This document shows, piece after piece, positions 16,964 to 26,254 of a DNA stretch of 64,000 bases; within the stretch, counting starts at the first letter, position 1; each line of letters opens with the position of its first letter. The stretch lies in contig CANLAD010000001.1 in the NCBI GenBank assembly GCA_947488755.1, positions 1,006,247 through 1,070,246 on the forward strand, read 5' to 3'. A model generated the notes under the pieces. The model was not told the DNA's origin. It did not search any database and was given only the letters and a program-made list of their open reading frames with translations. A program made the position numbers and the translations under genes. The DNA comes from an uncultured Erythrobacter sp. GTDB lineage: Bacteria > Pseudomonadota > Alphaproteobacteria > Sphingomonadales > Sphingomonadaceae.

Positions 16964-17761
16964 ATGGCCGATCCTTCCTCCCCAATCCTGATCTTCGACA
17001 GCGGCGTTGGCGGTCTCACCGTTTACGATGCCCTGCGCGAATTGCTGCCCGATGCGCCGGTCATCTACGCCGCCGATCTCGCGGGACTGCCCTATGGCAG
17101 CAAGTCAGAGGCCGAGATTGCGGCGCGGGTTGCGGGCCTGCTCGGGCGGATGGGGGAGCGCTTCGCCCCGCGCCTCGCCTGCATCGCCTGCAACACCGCA
17201 AGCACCATCGCGCTTGGCATGGTGCGCGACGTGCTTGAAATCCCGATTGTCGGAACTGTGCCGGCGATCAAGCCCGCCGCCGCCCAAACCCGGACCGGCG
17301 TGATCGGCCTGATCGGGACCGAGGCGACCATCCGTCAGCGCTATGTCGACGACCTTGAAGCCCGATTTGCGCAGGGTAAGAGCCTTTTACGCGTCGCGGC
17401 GCCGGACCTTGTCGCCTGCGCAGAAGCCAAGTTGCGCGGCGGCCGGGTCGACACCGTCGCGATCGATCGCGCTGCGTCCGATCTGCGGGCCAAGACCAAG
17501 GGCGGATCGATCGACACGCTGGTGCTTGCCTGCACCCACTTCCCCTTGCTCGCCGATGAGCTTTCCGCGGCGTTCGGCGAGGGTGTGGCTTTGGTTGATG
17601 GGGCGCAAGGGATCGCTCGCCGCATTGCGGATCTGGTTGAAGGACAGCCAATGGCGCGCCCGCAGGCCAATCGCTTCGTCATTACCGGCCCTCTCGATGC
17701 AGCGGCGGGTCTCAAACAAGCGCTTGAACGGCGAGGTTTCGGACAGACCGAGAGCTTCTGA
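16964..17761 (+). CDS. murI: Glutamate racemase
   Basis: Makes D-glutamate for peptidoglycan. 265 residues. The substrate-binding start FDSGVGGLTV (D12, S13), the first catalytic Cys in IACNTAS (C76) and the second in LACTHFPLL (C190) are intact; PYGSKS and GTEATIRQRY also fit the family. ATG at 16964 follows a weak purine-rich stretch. It lies close behind the HTH/EF-hand gene in the same direction and may be cotranscribed. Downstream a gap of 194 bp precedes hemA. Confidence 0.96.
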   Translation: MADPSSPILIFDSGVGGLTVYDALRELLPDAPVIYAADLAGLPYGSKSEAEIAARVAGLLGRMGERFAPRLACIACNTASTIALGMVRDVLEIPIVGTVPAIKPAAAQTRTGVIGLIGTEATIRQRYVDDLEARFAQGKSLLRVAAPDLVACAEAKLRGGRVDTVAIDRAASDLRAKTKGGSIDTLVLACTHFPLLADELSAAFGEGVALVDGAQGIARRIADLVEGQPMARPQANRFVITGPLDAAAGLKQALERRGFGQTESF

Positions 17762-17955
17762 CCAGCTCGTCCAGAAGCAGGAAAAGCTGCGATTTGTTCG
17801 CAAAGATCGCGGGTGGTCAAGCTCGCGGTGAATGCCTAGATAACCCGCGAAAGCTTTGGGCCATCCGCCGCATGGTATGGTTCGTAACTGTATAGGAAGA
17901 GGACGCCGCCAGCCCTCCGCAAGGGGCCGTCCGCCAAGACAAAAGCGTGGAGCCG

Positions 17956-19176
<1,221 letters not shown>

Positions 19177-19223
19177 AGACCTGTCCCTGACCGGGCACAT
19201 CCCTTCCGCAGCAACGGGAAAGA

Positions 19224-19919
19224 ATGATGGCCGGAGCGCCTGACCAGACTTACTCAGAAATCGTCAGCGACCGCCGCTCGATCCGCGGCTATCTCGACAA
19301 GCCCGTGCCGCGCGAAGTGATCGAGGAGGTGCTGGCGCTGGCGATCCGATCGCCGTCCTCGATGAACACACAGCCCTGGCATTTCCACGTAATCACCGGA
19401 GAGGCGCTCGACCGCATTCGTGAGGGCAACACCGAGCGCATTCTCGCAGGCGAACCCGACAGCCGCGAATTCCGGCGGGGCGAACCCTTCGCGGGCGTTC
19501 ACCGCGAGCGGCAGGTGGGCGTGGCCAAGCAGCTCTTTGGCGCGATGGGGATCGAGCGGGAGGACAAGGACGGGCGGCAGGACTGGGTGCTGCGCGGCTT
19601 TCGCCAGTTCGACGCGCCGGTCTGCGTGATCGTCACCTACGACCGCGAACTGTCAGGGAGCGATGACACCGCCTTCGACTGCGGCGCTGTAACGACCGCA
19701 CTGGTCAACGCCGCCTGGTCGCGCGGGCTGGGCTGCGTCATCAATTCGCAAGGCATCATGCAAAGCCCCGTGGTGCGCGAACACGCCGGTATCCCCGACG
19801 ATCAGATCATCATGAAGGCTATCGCGATGGGCTGGCCCGACCCGGACTTTCCTGCCAACGCCGTGGTTAGCGAACGCAAGAGTGTCGAAGAAGCGGCGCG
19901 GTTTGTGGGGTTTGGGTGA
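19224..19919 (+). CDS. Nitroreductase family protein
   Basis: FMN-dependent NAD(P)H oxidoreductase of 231 residues. The N-terminus shows the family FMN contact: SDRRSIRGYLDKPVPREVIEE followed by RSPSSMNTQPWHF (given in parts). A second FMN-contact region is ALVNAAWSRGLGCVINSQG, and the C-terminal GWPDPDFPAN follows the usual IAMGxPD pattern. The physiological substrate cannot be told from sequence; quinones or nitroaromatics are typical in vitro. The gene follows hemA by 47 bp in the same direction and may be cotranscribed. Confidence 0.88.
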   Translation: MMAGAPDQTYSEIVSDRRSIRGYLDKPVPREVIEEVLALAIRSPSSMNTQPWHFHVITGEALDRIREGNTERILAGEPDSREFRRGEPFAGVHRERQVGVAKQLFGAMGIEREDKDGRQDWVLRGFRQFDAPVCVIVTYDRELSGSDDTAFDCGAVTTALVNAAWSRGLGCVINSQGIMQSPVVREHAGIPDDQIIMKAIAMGWPDPDFPANAVVSERKSVEEAARFVGFG

Positions 19920-19978
19920 GAGCAGCTCGTGGTCGCTTTAGGGGTGGTTTGCTGCCGAGCAAAATGCCTGTCGATCTG

Positions 19979-20482
19979 CTATCTTGCTCGAAGGCTCTGT
20001 AGCTCCGCGATCATTATTTCCTGATCGCGCCATGCGATGTGAGCGATCAAAATCTGCCTGCCATCGTCTGACAATCGAACTTCTCGGCAAAATGGAGCGC
20101 CTTCGGATACCGAACTTGAGATAGTGCGTGGCGAGGTGACGCACAACTTGTTCTCTTTGGTAAACCATCGGCCAGAAAATTGGATGGGGCCACGGCTGTA
20201 ACGAATACCCCGCCATTCACCGCCCTCATGAAATTCTTCGTGAACTCCTGCGTCGGCCCAACCGGGTGGCGAATAAGTAATCATTTTGCCGGTCAGCAGC
20301 TCATTGATTTCGCGCGAGCTCAAGGGGGCGCTGCTTTCGACCACCTCGCTCTCCTTGTTTTCTGAATCACTGGATGCAGTTGAGAGCCTCACAGCTTCCG
20401 CCTGAGGTTGTTGAGATGCTGCATTCTCATTCTCGCATGAGATTAAAAGCGCTGCGGTGAGTAATACAAAGCGTCGTGTCAT
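19979..20482 (-). CDS. Predicted lipoprotein of unknown function
   Basis: 167 residues from ATG 20482. MTRRFVLLTAALLISC is a lipoprotein signal peptide, with lipobox L-I-S-C and acylated Cys at residue 16. A Ser/Glu-rich linker (about 20-55) leads to a small globular part from about 60: EINELLTGKMITYSPPG, then HEEFHEGGEWRG, SGRWFTKENKLC and FCREVRL. The EWRG-to-GRWF pattern resembles small periplasmic domains with a stable beta-core, but no named family is recognised. An in-frame start at 20548 would put 22 residues in front of the signal peptide and is less likely. Base composition is poorer in GC than the flanking genes by eye. Confidence 0.6.
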   Translation of the reverse strand: MTRRFVLLTAALLISCENENAASQQPQAEAVRLSTASSDSENKESEVVESSAPLSSREINELLTGKMITYSPPGWADAGVHEEFHEGGEWRGIRYSRGPIQFSGRWFTKENKLCVTSPRTISSSVSEGAPFCREVRLSDDGRQILIAHIAWRDQEIMIAELQSLRAR

Positions 20483-20564
20483 GGTAAAGGAATAATCCGT
20501 CCTTGATCCGTCTGATATAGGGGTCGCAAACAGACGTTTAAGATGCACCCCAAGTCGGCGCCCC

Positions 20565-21401
20565 CTACCCCTCCGCCCTCTTCGTGTTCACCACCAGCAT
20601 ATCCGCTTCGACGAAGCGCAGCAGGTCGCTTGTCACGCTGCCGATCGCGGCCTGGCGCCAACCGCTTGATCCGTGGCTGCCGAGCACGACCAGAGCGTTC
20701 GGATCGCGTCCGAGGCCGTCCCTGATCGCCTGAATCGGGTTGCCGCGAACCAGTTGCGTGGTCGCCTCTGACAGACGAGGCTCTTCGGCGGTGAGCTTTT
20801 CGAGGAAGGCATTCATCTTGCCGGTCTCACCCTCTACCATTTCGTCCGCGACATAGGCGTCCTTGTTCCATCCTTCGAATGGCACGTGCCAAGCGTGAAC
20901 GATGTGCAGCTTCGCATTAGGAAACATGCGCGCTGCCTTGACGATGGCATAGGCCGAGGCCTCGGAAAAATCGGTGCCTGCGACAATATTCTCGTAGGCT
21001 CCGCGAACACGGTTTTTCACCACCAGAACCGGCCGGGTCGTGTTGCGCAGGACGTAGTCTACCGCGGTGCCCAGAAAGTAATCGCCAAGCGAATTATATC
21101 GTGCCGGGCCGACCAGCAGCATGGCTGCGTCGCGCTCTTCGCTGACCCTGCATATCGCCTTGGGCGCCGAGCCTTCGGGATAGACGAACTCGATCTCGCC
21201 CGCTGTTTCCCCGCTGCCGACCGTCGCGCGCATCTTGCGATCGAGTTCCGACCAATCCGCTTTGTCCGCGTCAATCACATCGAGCGCATGGAGGACGCAA
21301 AGCTTGTGGTCCTGTGACTTGCTGATCTGCAACGCGCGGTCGATCGCGCGATCGGCGCGGGCGCTGAAATCGGTGGCGACGGCGATGCAATTGTCGGGCA
21401 T
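20565..21401 (-). CDS. Tandem-domain universal stress protein
   Basis: 278 residues forming two UspA domains: about 1-140 (NCIAVATDFSARADRAIDRA) and about 142-278 (NIVAGTDFSEASAYAIVKAA). The second domain keeps the ATP-binding pattern VVLGSHGSSGWRQAAIGSV then TSDLL (G-2x-G-9x-G-S/T). The first domain has GPARYNSLGDYFLGTAVDYVL, a looser version that may not bind ATP. Such proteins act in survival of starvation, oxidative or energy stress through nucleotide-dependent contacts. Monocistronic by spacing; the next gene on the strand ends 122 bp away. Confidence 0.9.
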   Translation of the reverse strand: MPDNCIAVATDFSARADRAIDRALQISKSQDHKLCVLHALDVIDADKADWSELDRKMRATVGSGETAGEIEFVYPEGSAPKAICRVSEERDAAMLLVGPARYNSLGDYFLGTAVDYVLRNTTRPVLVVKNRVRGAYENIVAGTDFSEASAYAIVKAARMFPNAKLHIVHAWHVPFEGWNKDAYVADEMVEGETGKMNAFLEKLTAEEPRLSEATTQLVRGNPIQAIRDGLGRDPNALVVLGSHGSSGWRQAAIGSVTSDLLRFVEADMLVVNTKRAEG

Positions 21402-21523
21402 GAATCATCTTTCGAGCCAGGGGAAAGGAGCAGCTCGACAATTGAAAATTATGCATTCTGTGTCAATTCGATTTGACACGCCTGCTTGAGTTCAGAGCAC
21501 TAACCGGGCCCCCCCTCCGAGTG

Positions 21524-22729
21524 CTAACGCAAGCTAACCACATTGTCGCTGGCTTCGCGTCGGCGGCTGCCGTCGAACAGGCTCATCATCGGCTCGTCCT
21601 CGACGATGACGCATTGTGCATCGCCAAAGCCATTGAACCCCGTCTTCATCGCCGCGCCATACGCGCCCAGCATGCCGATCTCGATGTAGTCTCCGGCTTG
21701 GATGTCGCCCGGCAGCGGGAACGGACCGGCCATGTAATCGGCATCGTCGCAGGTGGGGCCATAGAACGCGAAATCCTGCTCGCCATCGCGCAGATCGTCT
21801 TCAAGCGCTACAACCGGGAAGCGCCAATCGACATGGGCAGCGTCGTAAAGCGCACCATAGGCGCCATCATTGATGTACAGTTCGGTGCCACGCCGCTTGT
21901 CCACACGCACGATCATGGAGGAATATTCCGCCGCCAGCGCCCGCCCCGGCTCGCACCACAGTTCGGCATTATAGGCGATCGGAAGCGCGTAGAAATGCTG
22001 GTGGATGATCTGGAAATAGTCCTCCAGCGGAGGCGGCTCGAGATCGGGATAGATGCTGGGGAACCCTCCGCCGACATCGACCATGTCGATAACCACGCTC
22101 GCCTCCGCAATTGCGGCGCGGGTTCGGTCGAGCGCCTGCACGAACGCGAACGGGCTCATCGCCTGACTGCCGACATGGAAGCATACGCCCAGCCAGTCGC
22201 AGTGCTGGCGCGCCTGTTGCAGCAATGCGGGCGCTTCGGTCAGATCGCAGCCGAACTTGGCGGCAAGGCTGAGCTGCGCATGTTCGCTGGAGACTCTCAG
22301 CCGCACACACAGGCGCAGGTCGCTGGCCGGATCGCCGGTTTCGGGATCGCGACAGGCATCGACGATCTTGTCGAGCTCCTCGAACGTGTCGAGGCTGAAC
22401 GTCTTCACGCCGTGCTGGTGATAGGCTTCCGCAATCGCGCTGCGCGTCTTTATCGGGTGCATGAAGCACAGAACGGCATTGGGCAGCGCCGTGCGCACCA
22501 GACGCACTTCGGCGATCGAGGCAACATCGTAATGCGTGACACCCGCATTCCACAACGCTTCGATAAGGTCGGGCGCGGGGTTGGCCTTGACCGCGTAGAG
22601 CACCTTGCCCGGAAACCTGTCCACGAAAAAACGCGCCGCGCGCCGGGCAGCGTGCGGGCGGTTGAGGATCACCGGCTCTTCGGGCTCGAAGGCCCTGGCT
22701 ACGGACTTGGCGTCGGGAAAGGTGCGCAA
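21524..22729 (-). CDS. Type III PLP-dependent decarboxylase, probable ornithine decarboxylase
   Basis: Alanine-racemase-fold decarboxylase of 401 residues, most likely ornithine (possibly lysine/ornithine) to putrescine. The Schiff-base lysine is in YAVKANP (K48). Also visible are the phosphate-binding DVGGGFPS, the WCEPGRALAAE loop, and YGPTCDDADYM, the catalytic-Cys motif of eukaryotic-type ODC, which supports ODC over diaminopimelate decarboxylase. The only start codon available after the upstream stop is TTG at 22729, preceded by a G-rich TGGGGG sequence. That ribosome-binding region lies inside the structured leader described separately. Putrescine would feed the carboxyspermidine dehydrogenase and decarboxylase genes encoded at 24,547-27,481. 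Substrate specificity is inferred, not shown. Confidence 0.88.
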   Translation of the reverse strand: MRTFPDAKSVARAFEPEEPVILNRPHAARRAARFFVDRFPGKVLYAVKANPAPDLIEALWNAGVTHYDVASIAEVRLVRTALPNAVLCFMHPIKTRSAIAEAYHQHGVKTFSLDTFEELDKIVDACRDPETGDPASDLRLCVRLRVSSEHAQLSLAAKFGCDLTEAPALLQQARQHCDWLGVCFHVGSQAMSPFAFVQALDRTRAAIAEASVVIDMVDVGGGFPSIYPDLEPPPLEDYFQIIHQHFYALPIAYNAELWCEPGRALAAEYSSMIVRVDKRRGTELYINDGAYGALYDAAHVDWRFPVVALEDDLRDGEQDFAFYGPTCDDADYMAGPFPLPGDIQAGDYIEIGMLGAYGAAMKTGFNGFGDAQCVIVEDEPMMSLFDGSRRREASDNVVSLR

Positions 22730-22876
22730 TTCAAGGGACCCCCAAGGGTTTAGTCAGTTGAACCAAACGGTTTGAGGCTGCCTTGCGGTTAATATGTCCC
22801 TTGGGGCAGCGGAGCGGCGCATATAATCGCGCAGCGTCGCCGCGCAAGCGGAAATCAGACGAGCCGCACCGTTTGG
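22730..22876 (-). promoter_or_regulatory. Structured leader of the decarboxylase gene with mutually exclusive pairings
   Basis: The 187 bp between the lemA stop and the decarboxylase start hold several perfect complementary segments. In the minus-strand transcript, the segment at 22806-22796 can pair with 22748-22740 (9 bp, CCCCAAGGG type), covering the G-rich ribosome-binding site. It can alternatively pair with 22739-22732 (8 bp, GTCCCTTG type), just before the TTG start. The two pairings share bases and exclude each other. A further 9-nt perfect inverted repeat links 22868-22876 with 22763-22771. This is the layout of a cis-regulatory RNA. A family called the speF leader is known upstream of alphaproteobacterial ornithine decarboxylase genes; identity with it is plausible but not established here. 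Confidence 0.5.
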
Positions 22877-22916
22877 CGGTTTCCCAACCAACGAAGGACG
22901 CGCAAATCGTTCCGGA

Positions 22917-23480
22917 TCAGTCCTGAAACGCGACCTGTGGCACCTGATCGACCTTGCCGCGCTCGCTATCGTCGAGGCGGTGAAAGTCGGCTTCGTCAAA
23001 GCCGAGCGCGCCTGCAAACAGCACGGCGGGAAAGCTCTCACGCGCTGTGTTGAAGCGCGAGACGGCGGCGTTCAGCGCGCGGCGCGCGGCGGCAAGCTTG
23101 TCCTCGATATCGGCGAGTTCGGTCTGCAATTCCTGGAAATTGGCGCTCGCCTTCAGGTCAGGGTAGGCCTCGCCCAGCGCGAGCAGCTTGTCGAGTGCGA
23201 CGCGCAGGCCCTGCTCGCTGCCGCTGTCGGGCGAGCCGCGCGCGGCATCGTTGCGTGCGGCGATGACCGCTTCGAGCGTTTCGGCTTCGTGCCCCGCATA
23301 GCCCTTTACCGTCTCGACCAGATTGGGCACCAGATCATGCCGCTGACGCAGCTGCGCATCAATATCGGCCACGCCTTGCTTAACGTTCTGGCGCAGCCCG
23401 ACGAGGTTATTGTAAATCCCCACCACCAGGATCGCGAGCAGCACTGCCACTCCGATCACCACAATGAATCCCAAGTCCAT
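22917..23480 (-). CDS. LemA family protein
   Basis: 187 residues from ATG 23480, preceded by GAGGGAG about 12 bases upstream; an alternative start six codons earlier lacks this spacing. A single N-terminal transmembrane segment (about 4-24, FIVVIGVAVLLAILVVGIYN) is followed by a long helical LemA domain: YNNLVGLRQNVKQGVADID, LRQRHDLVPNLVETVKGYAGHE (split in the sequence), EAVIAARN, and later DIEDKLAAARRALNAAVSRFN. The family forms periplasmic or cytosolic coiled-coil bundles of poorly known function. The gene is divergent from a DUF3137 gene, its usual genomic partner, with 94 bp between starts. Confidence 0.9.
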   Translation of the reverse strand: MDLGFIVVIGVAVLLAILVVGIYNNLVGLRQNVKQGVADIDAQLRQRHDLVPNLVETVKGYAGHEAETLEAVIAARNDAARGSPDSGSEQGLRVALDKLLALGEAYPDLKASANFQELQTELADIEDKLAAARRALNAAVSRFNTARESFPAVLFAGALGFDEADFHRLDDSERGKVDQVPQVAFQD

Positions 23481-23574
23481 CGCCCACCACTCCCTCATCG
23501 ATTTGCAGGTATGTTAACACGGATTGGTTAAAGGACTACGCTGGCGAGCGGCTGACAGGCGTTTGGGGGTAGGA

Positions 23575-24537
23575 ATGCACGCGGACGTGCAGCAATTGAT
23601 GGACGGCGAGCTAGGGCAATGGCTCGGCGAGCGCGAGACAACACGCGCCGCGGCCAAAGCCAAGGCGCACAATCGTTGGTTCTACGGTGGGATCGCGCTG
23701 TTGCCGGTGCTCGCCTTCATCTGGTTCGCGCCCGCCTCGCTTGGTGATTTCAGATTCTTCCTGACCGCGGTGGCAATCGGCGGGGTCTATGCCTGGGGTC
23801 AGCAACCGATCTCGAAGGCAAAGCGCGAGGTTAAGATCGGGATCAATTCCGCCATCGCGAGGAGCCTCGGCATTTCTTACGAGCATGATGTCGATCCCGA
23901 TGCGGCCTTCGGGTTGGTAAAGCGATACGAGCTGGTCCCCGGCCACGATCGCAGCGATTTCGAGGACCGCTGGCACGGGGCGCTCGATGGCCATGGCTTC
24001 GACCTGTTCGAGACGCACCTTGAGAAGCAGCGGGGTTCGGGCAAGAACCGGCGCTGGGTCACCGTTTTCCGCGGCGCAATCGTTTCGATGCAATTCGGTC
24101 GCCGGTTCCATTCGACCACCCTGTTGCAACGCGCAGGCAAGCACCGCAGCTGGCTGGGCTTCGGATCGCGCGCCGATCACGCGACATTCGACGGTCATCG
24201 GCTCGACTACGTCGACCAGGTGCACCCTGCGTTCGAAGACGTGTTCGAGGTGTGGAGCGACGATCAGGTCGAAGCGCGCACGCTCATTCACCCCTCTTAT
24301 GTCGAACACCTGCTGGCGCTGGAGCGGGCATTCGACGGCGACGCGGTGCGGGCTCTGTTCAGCGAAGGCGAAGTCGTCATTGCAGTCGAGAGCGGCAATA
24401 TGTTCGAAAGCGGATCGATGAAAGCCAGCGAAGATCGCGCGCGGGTGGAGGAAGCGGCGCGACAATTCGGTGCGCTTGCTGGGCTCGCCAAAGCGATCAA
24501 CCAGAACGAGCGCGGGCGAGTGACCGGCGAAGCCTAG
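23575..24537 (+). CDS. DUF3137 family membrane protein
   Basis: 320 residues from ATG 23575 with a good GGGGGTAGGA upstream. After about 40 polar residues two hydrophobic segments (about 38-54 and 60-78) form a hairpin. The soluble DUF3137 part follows: an ISYEHDVDPDAAFGL and KRYELVPGHDRSDFEDRWHG region, FRGAIVSMQFGRRFHSTTLLQ (split: FRGAIVSMQF, GRRFHSTT), and EVVIAVESGNMFESGSM. DUF3137 genes very often neighbour LemA genes, as here, which supports a shared envelope function. It ends nine bases before the convergent carboxyspermidine decarboxylase gene. Confidence 0.82.
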   Translation: MHADVQQLMDGELGQWLGERETTRAAAKAKAHNRWFYGGIALLPVLAFIWFAPASLGDFRFFLTAVAIGGVYAWGQQPISKAKREVKIGINSAIARSLGISYEHDVDPDAAFGLVKRYELVPGHDRSDFEDRWHGALDGHGFDLFETHLEKQRGSGKNRRWVTVFRGAIVSMQFGRRFHSTTLLQRAGKHRSWLGFGSRADHATFDGHRLDYVDQVHPAFEDVFEVWSDDQVEARTLIHPSYVEHLLALERAFDGDAVRALFSEGEVVIAVESGNMFESGSMKASEDRARVEEAARQFGALAGLAKAINQNERGRVTGEA

Positions 24538-24546
24538 CCCCGCCAT

Positions 24547-25737
24547 TCAACTCAGACGATTGCGAAAATCCTCGTAATCGAAGCGCTTCACGCATTCGAG
24601 CGCGTCGGTCTCGCTGTCCCACAGCCAGATGCTGGGAAGCTGCACCCCGTTGAAGGTGTTGGTCTTCACCATCGAATAGTGCGCCTGGTCGAGAAACGCG
24701 AAGCGCGCACCCGGATCGGCCTTCACGGGCAGGCGATAGTCGCCGATCACGTCGCCGGCGAGGCAAGACGGTCCGCCCAGCCGGATCGGCACGCTGTCAT
24801 CCTGCAGCTCGCCGAGCATTGCCGGGCGATAGGGCGCCTCGATCACGTCGGGCATATGGCACGTGGCGGAAATGTCGGTGATGCCGATCGGCACCTCGTT
24901 AAACCCGGTATCGAGCAGAGTGCCGACCAGGATGCCCGCATCCAGCGCAATCGCCTCACCCGGTTCGATAATGATCTCCGCGCCCGTATCCTCGGCAGCA
25001 TCGCGCAGGAATTCAACCAGTTCCTCGCGGCTGTAATCCGCGCGCGTGATGTGGTGGCCGCCGCCCATATTGATCCATTTGAGCTGACCGAACCACGGCT
25101 CGATTACGTCGAACACCGCGTCCCACGTGCGTTTGAGTGGCTCGAAATCCTGCTCGCACAGATTGTGGAAGTGGATGCCTTCGACGCCTTCCATATGCTC
25201 TTCGGTCAGCTGGTCGATTGGAAAACCGAGACGCGATCCGGGGCTGGAGGGATCGTAGCGCGGTACCTCTCCGGTCGCGACCATTGGGTTGAGGCGCAGG
25301 CCGACCGAGACATCGCCGCCAGTAACCGCGGCCTGATCGAGGATCAGCGCGGCGCGCTTCATCTGGCCGGGCGAGTTGAAGATCACATGGTCGGACAGGC
25401 GGCAGACCTCCTCCAGATCCTCCGGCTTGAACGCGGCGGAATAGGTCGCGATCTCGCCGTCGTAGAATTCGGATGCGAGCCGCGCTTCCCAAAGGCCGGA
25501 TGTGGACACGCCATCGAGATATTCACCGAGGATATGGGCGGTCGACCACATGCTGAACGCCTTGAGCGCGGCGAACACCTTGATGCTCGCCCCATCGCTC
25601 ACGGCGGTATCGCGGATATCAGCCAGCATCTGACAATTCGCTCGCAACTTCGCCGCATCGACCACGAAAGCGGGGCTGTCGACGCGGGAAAGATCGAACT
25701 GCGCGAACGCGCCTGGGTCGCCGGCTTGGGTTTGCAT
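24547..25737 (-). CDS. nspC: Carboxy(nor)spermidine decarboxylase
   Basis: Type III PLP decarboxylase of 396 residues that removes CO2 from carboxynorspermidine or carboxyspermidine, the last step to the triamine. The PLP lysine is in FAALKAFSM (K59). NspC-type features are TSGLWEARLA, IHFHNLCEQDFEPL, INMGGGHHIT, IIEPGEAIAL and GPSCLAGDV, which carries the catalytic Cys. ATG at 25737 was chosen because it follows AAAAGGACC; a longer frame reaches into the flanking repeat. The product should be spermidine if the amine donor is putrescine. Its upstream partner, carboxyspermidine dehydrogenase, is on the same strand but separated by the GxxExxY cassette. Confidence 0.93.
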   Translation of the reverse strand: MQTQAGDPGAFAQFDLSRVDSPAFVVDAAKLRANCQMLADIRDTAVSDGASIKVFAALKAFSMWSTAHILGEYLDGVSTSGLWEARLASEFYDGEIATYSAAFKPEDLEEVCRLSDHVIFNSPGQMKRAALILDQAAVTGGDVSVGLRLNPMVATGEVPRYDPSSPGSRLGFPIDQLTEEHMEGVEGIHFHNLCEQDFEPLKRTWDAVFDVIEPWFGQLKWINMGGGHHITRADYSREELVEFLRDAAEDTGAEIIIEPGEAIALDAGILVGTLLDTGFNEVPIGITDISATCHMPDVIEAPYRPAMLGELQDDSVPIRLGGPSCLAGDVIGDYRLPVKADPGARFAFLDQAHYSMVKTNTFNGVQLPSIWLWDSETDALECVKRFDYEDFRNRLS

Positions 25738-25760
25738 TTGGTGTGCTGGTCCTTTTCGGG

Positions 25761-25802
25761 GTTCGCGCAGGGAACGCAAGGGAGCAGAGGACGCGGAGAA
25801 GG
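25761..25802. repeat. Left 42-bp inverted repeat of the GxxExxY cassette
   Basis: Purine-rich sequence beginning GTTCGCGCAGGGAACGCA on the + strand. Its reverse-complement counterpart at 26193-26234 matches at 35 of 42 positions. The inner end of this copy abuts the stop codon of the GxxExxY gene, and its outer side is 23 bp from the nspC start. Confidence 0.8.
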
Positions 25803-26174
25803 TTAGTCCGGCCGATAATTGTTTACCATTCGCCTGATACCTTCCTTCATGGTCGCAGCGGAAAAATTCATGAGCAGCCCTACGGGCTGATCGCTTAGTC
25901 GAAGATAGGTCAAAAGCTGTTTGGCGTGTGCCTTGCTAAGCATTTCGACTGATTTGATCTCCAAGATCAATCGCTCTTCTACCAATATATCAATCTTGAA
26001 AGCCGCGCCGAAGGCGTGGCCATCAAACTCAATTGGCACCGAAACCTGCCGTTCCGCTCGAAGCCCTCGTCGCTCAAGCCGTCCTGTTAGTACCGTTTCG
26101 TAAACGGTTTCAAAAAGACCGGGGCCGAGTTGGCGATGAATTCCGATAGCCTCCTCAATAACGATTGAGGACAT
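25803..26174 (-). CDS. GxxExxY family protein (PD-(D/E)XK nuclease fold)
   Basis: 123 residues from ATG 26174, the first ATG after the right repeat; longer frames would read through the repeat. The family motif is GLFETVY inside IHRQLGPGLFETVYE. A nuclease-type core is visible as FKIDILVEERLILEIKSVE: Asp, then after a turn Glu-Ile-Lys, matching the PD-(D/E)XK pattern. The C-terminal half (AKQLLTYLRLSDQPVGLLMNFS) is typical. The family is widespread, nearly always a stand-alone small gene, and its biological role is unsettled. Intact catalytic residues suggest selection for activity. It lies in the polyamine operon on the same strand and would be read through from the dehydrogenase gene. Confidence 0.85.
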   Translation of the reverse strand: MSSIVIEEAIGIHRQLGPGLFETVYETVLTGRLERRGLRAERQVSVPIEFDGHAFGAAFKIDILVEERLILEIKSVEMLSKAHAKQLLTYLRLSDQPVGLLMNFSAATMKEGIRRMVNNYRPD

Positions 26175-26192
26175 GTCGTCGATCGAAACTCG

Positions 26193-26234
26193 CCTACTCT
26201 GCGTTCTTTGCTCCTCTGCGTTCTCTGCGCGAAC
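26193..26234. repeat. Right 42-bp inverted repeat of the GxxExxY cassette
   Basis: On the + strand it begins CCTACTCTGCGTTCTTTGCT and ends GCGCGAAC. It is the inverted partner of 25761-25802 (35 of 42 positions identical). It lies 18 bp upstream of the chosen GxxExxY start and 20 bp after the dehydrogenase stop (26255), so it may also affect transcript stability or read-through between these genes. Confidence 0.8.
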
Positions 26235-26254
26235 CAAAGCCTCACGCTCCACGC

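Larger units (their letters stand above)
25761..26234. mobile_element. GxxExxY cassette bounded by inverted repeats
   Basis: A 474-bp unit consisting of one small nuclease-fold gene with 42-bp inverted repeats at both ends. It sits exactly between two genes (dehydrogenase and decarboxylase) that act in successive steps and are usually neighbours, so it looks inserted. No transposase is encoded, and no target-site duplication is obvious. Similar purine-rich repeats with a CGCAGAGAACGCAGAG-like core are often seen next to GxxExxY genes in other bacteria, from general knowledge. The mobility is inferred. Confidence 0.6.

Noticed and set aside
21473..22753. 426-codon open frame on the + strand opposite the decarboxylase gene
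   Set aside because: Antisense shadow of the intact PLP decarboxylase.
23508..23530. CtrA-like TTAA-N-TTAA box between lemA and the DUF3137 gene
   Set aside because: The spacing between the two TTAA halves is 10 rather than 7, so it does not fit the known site.
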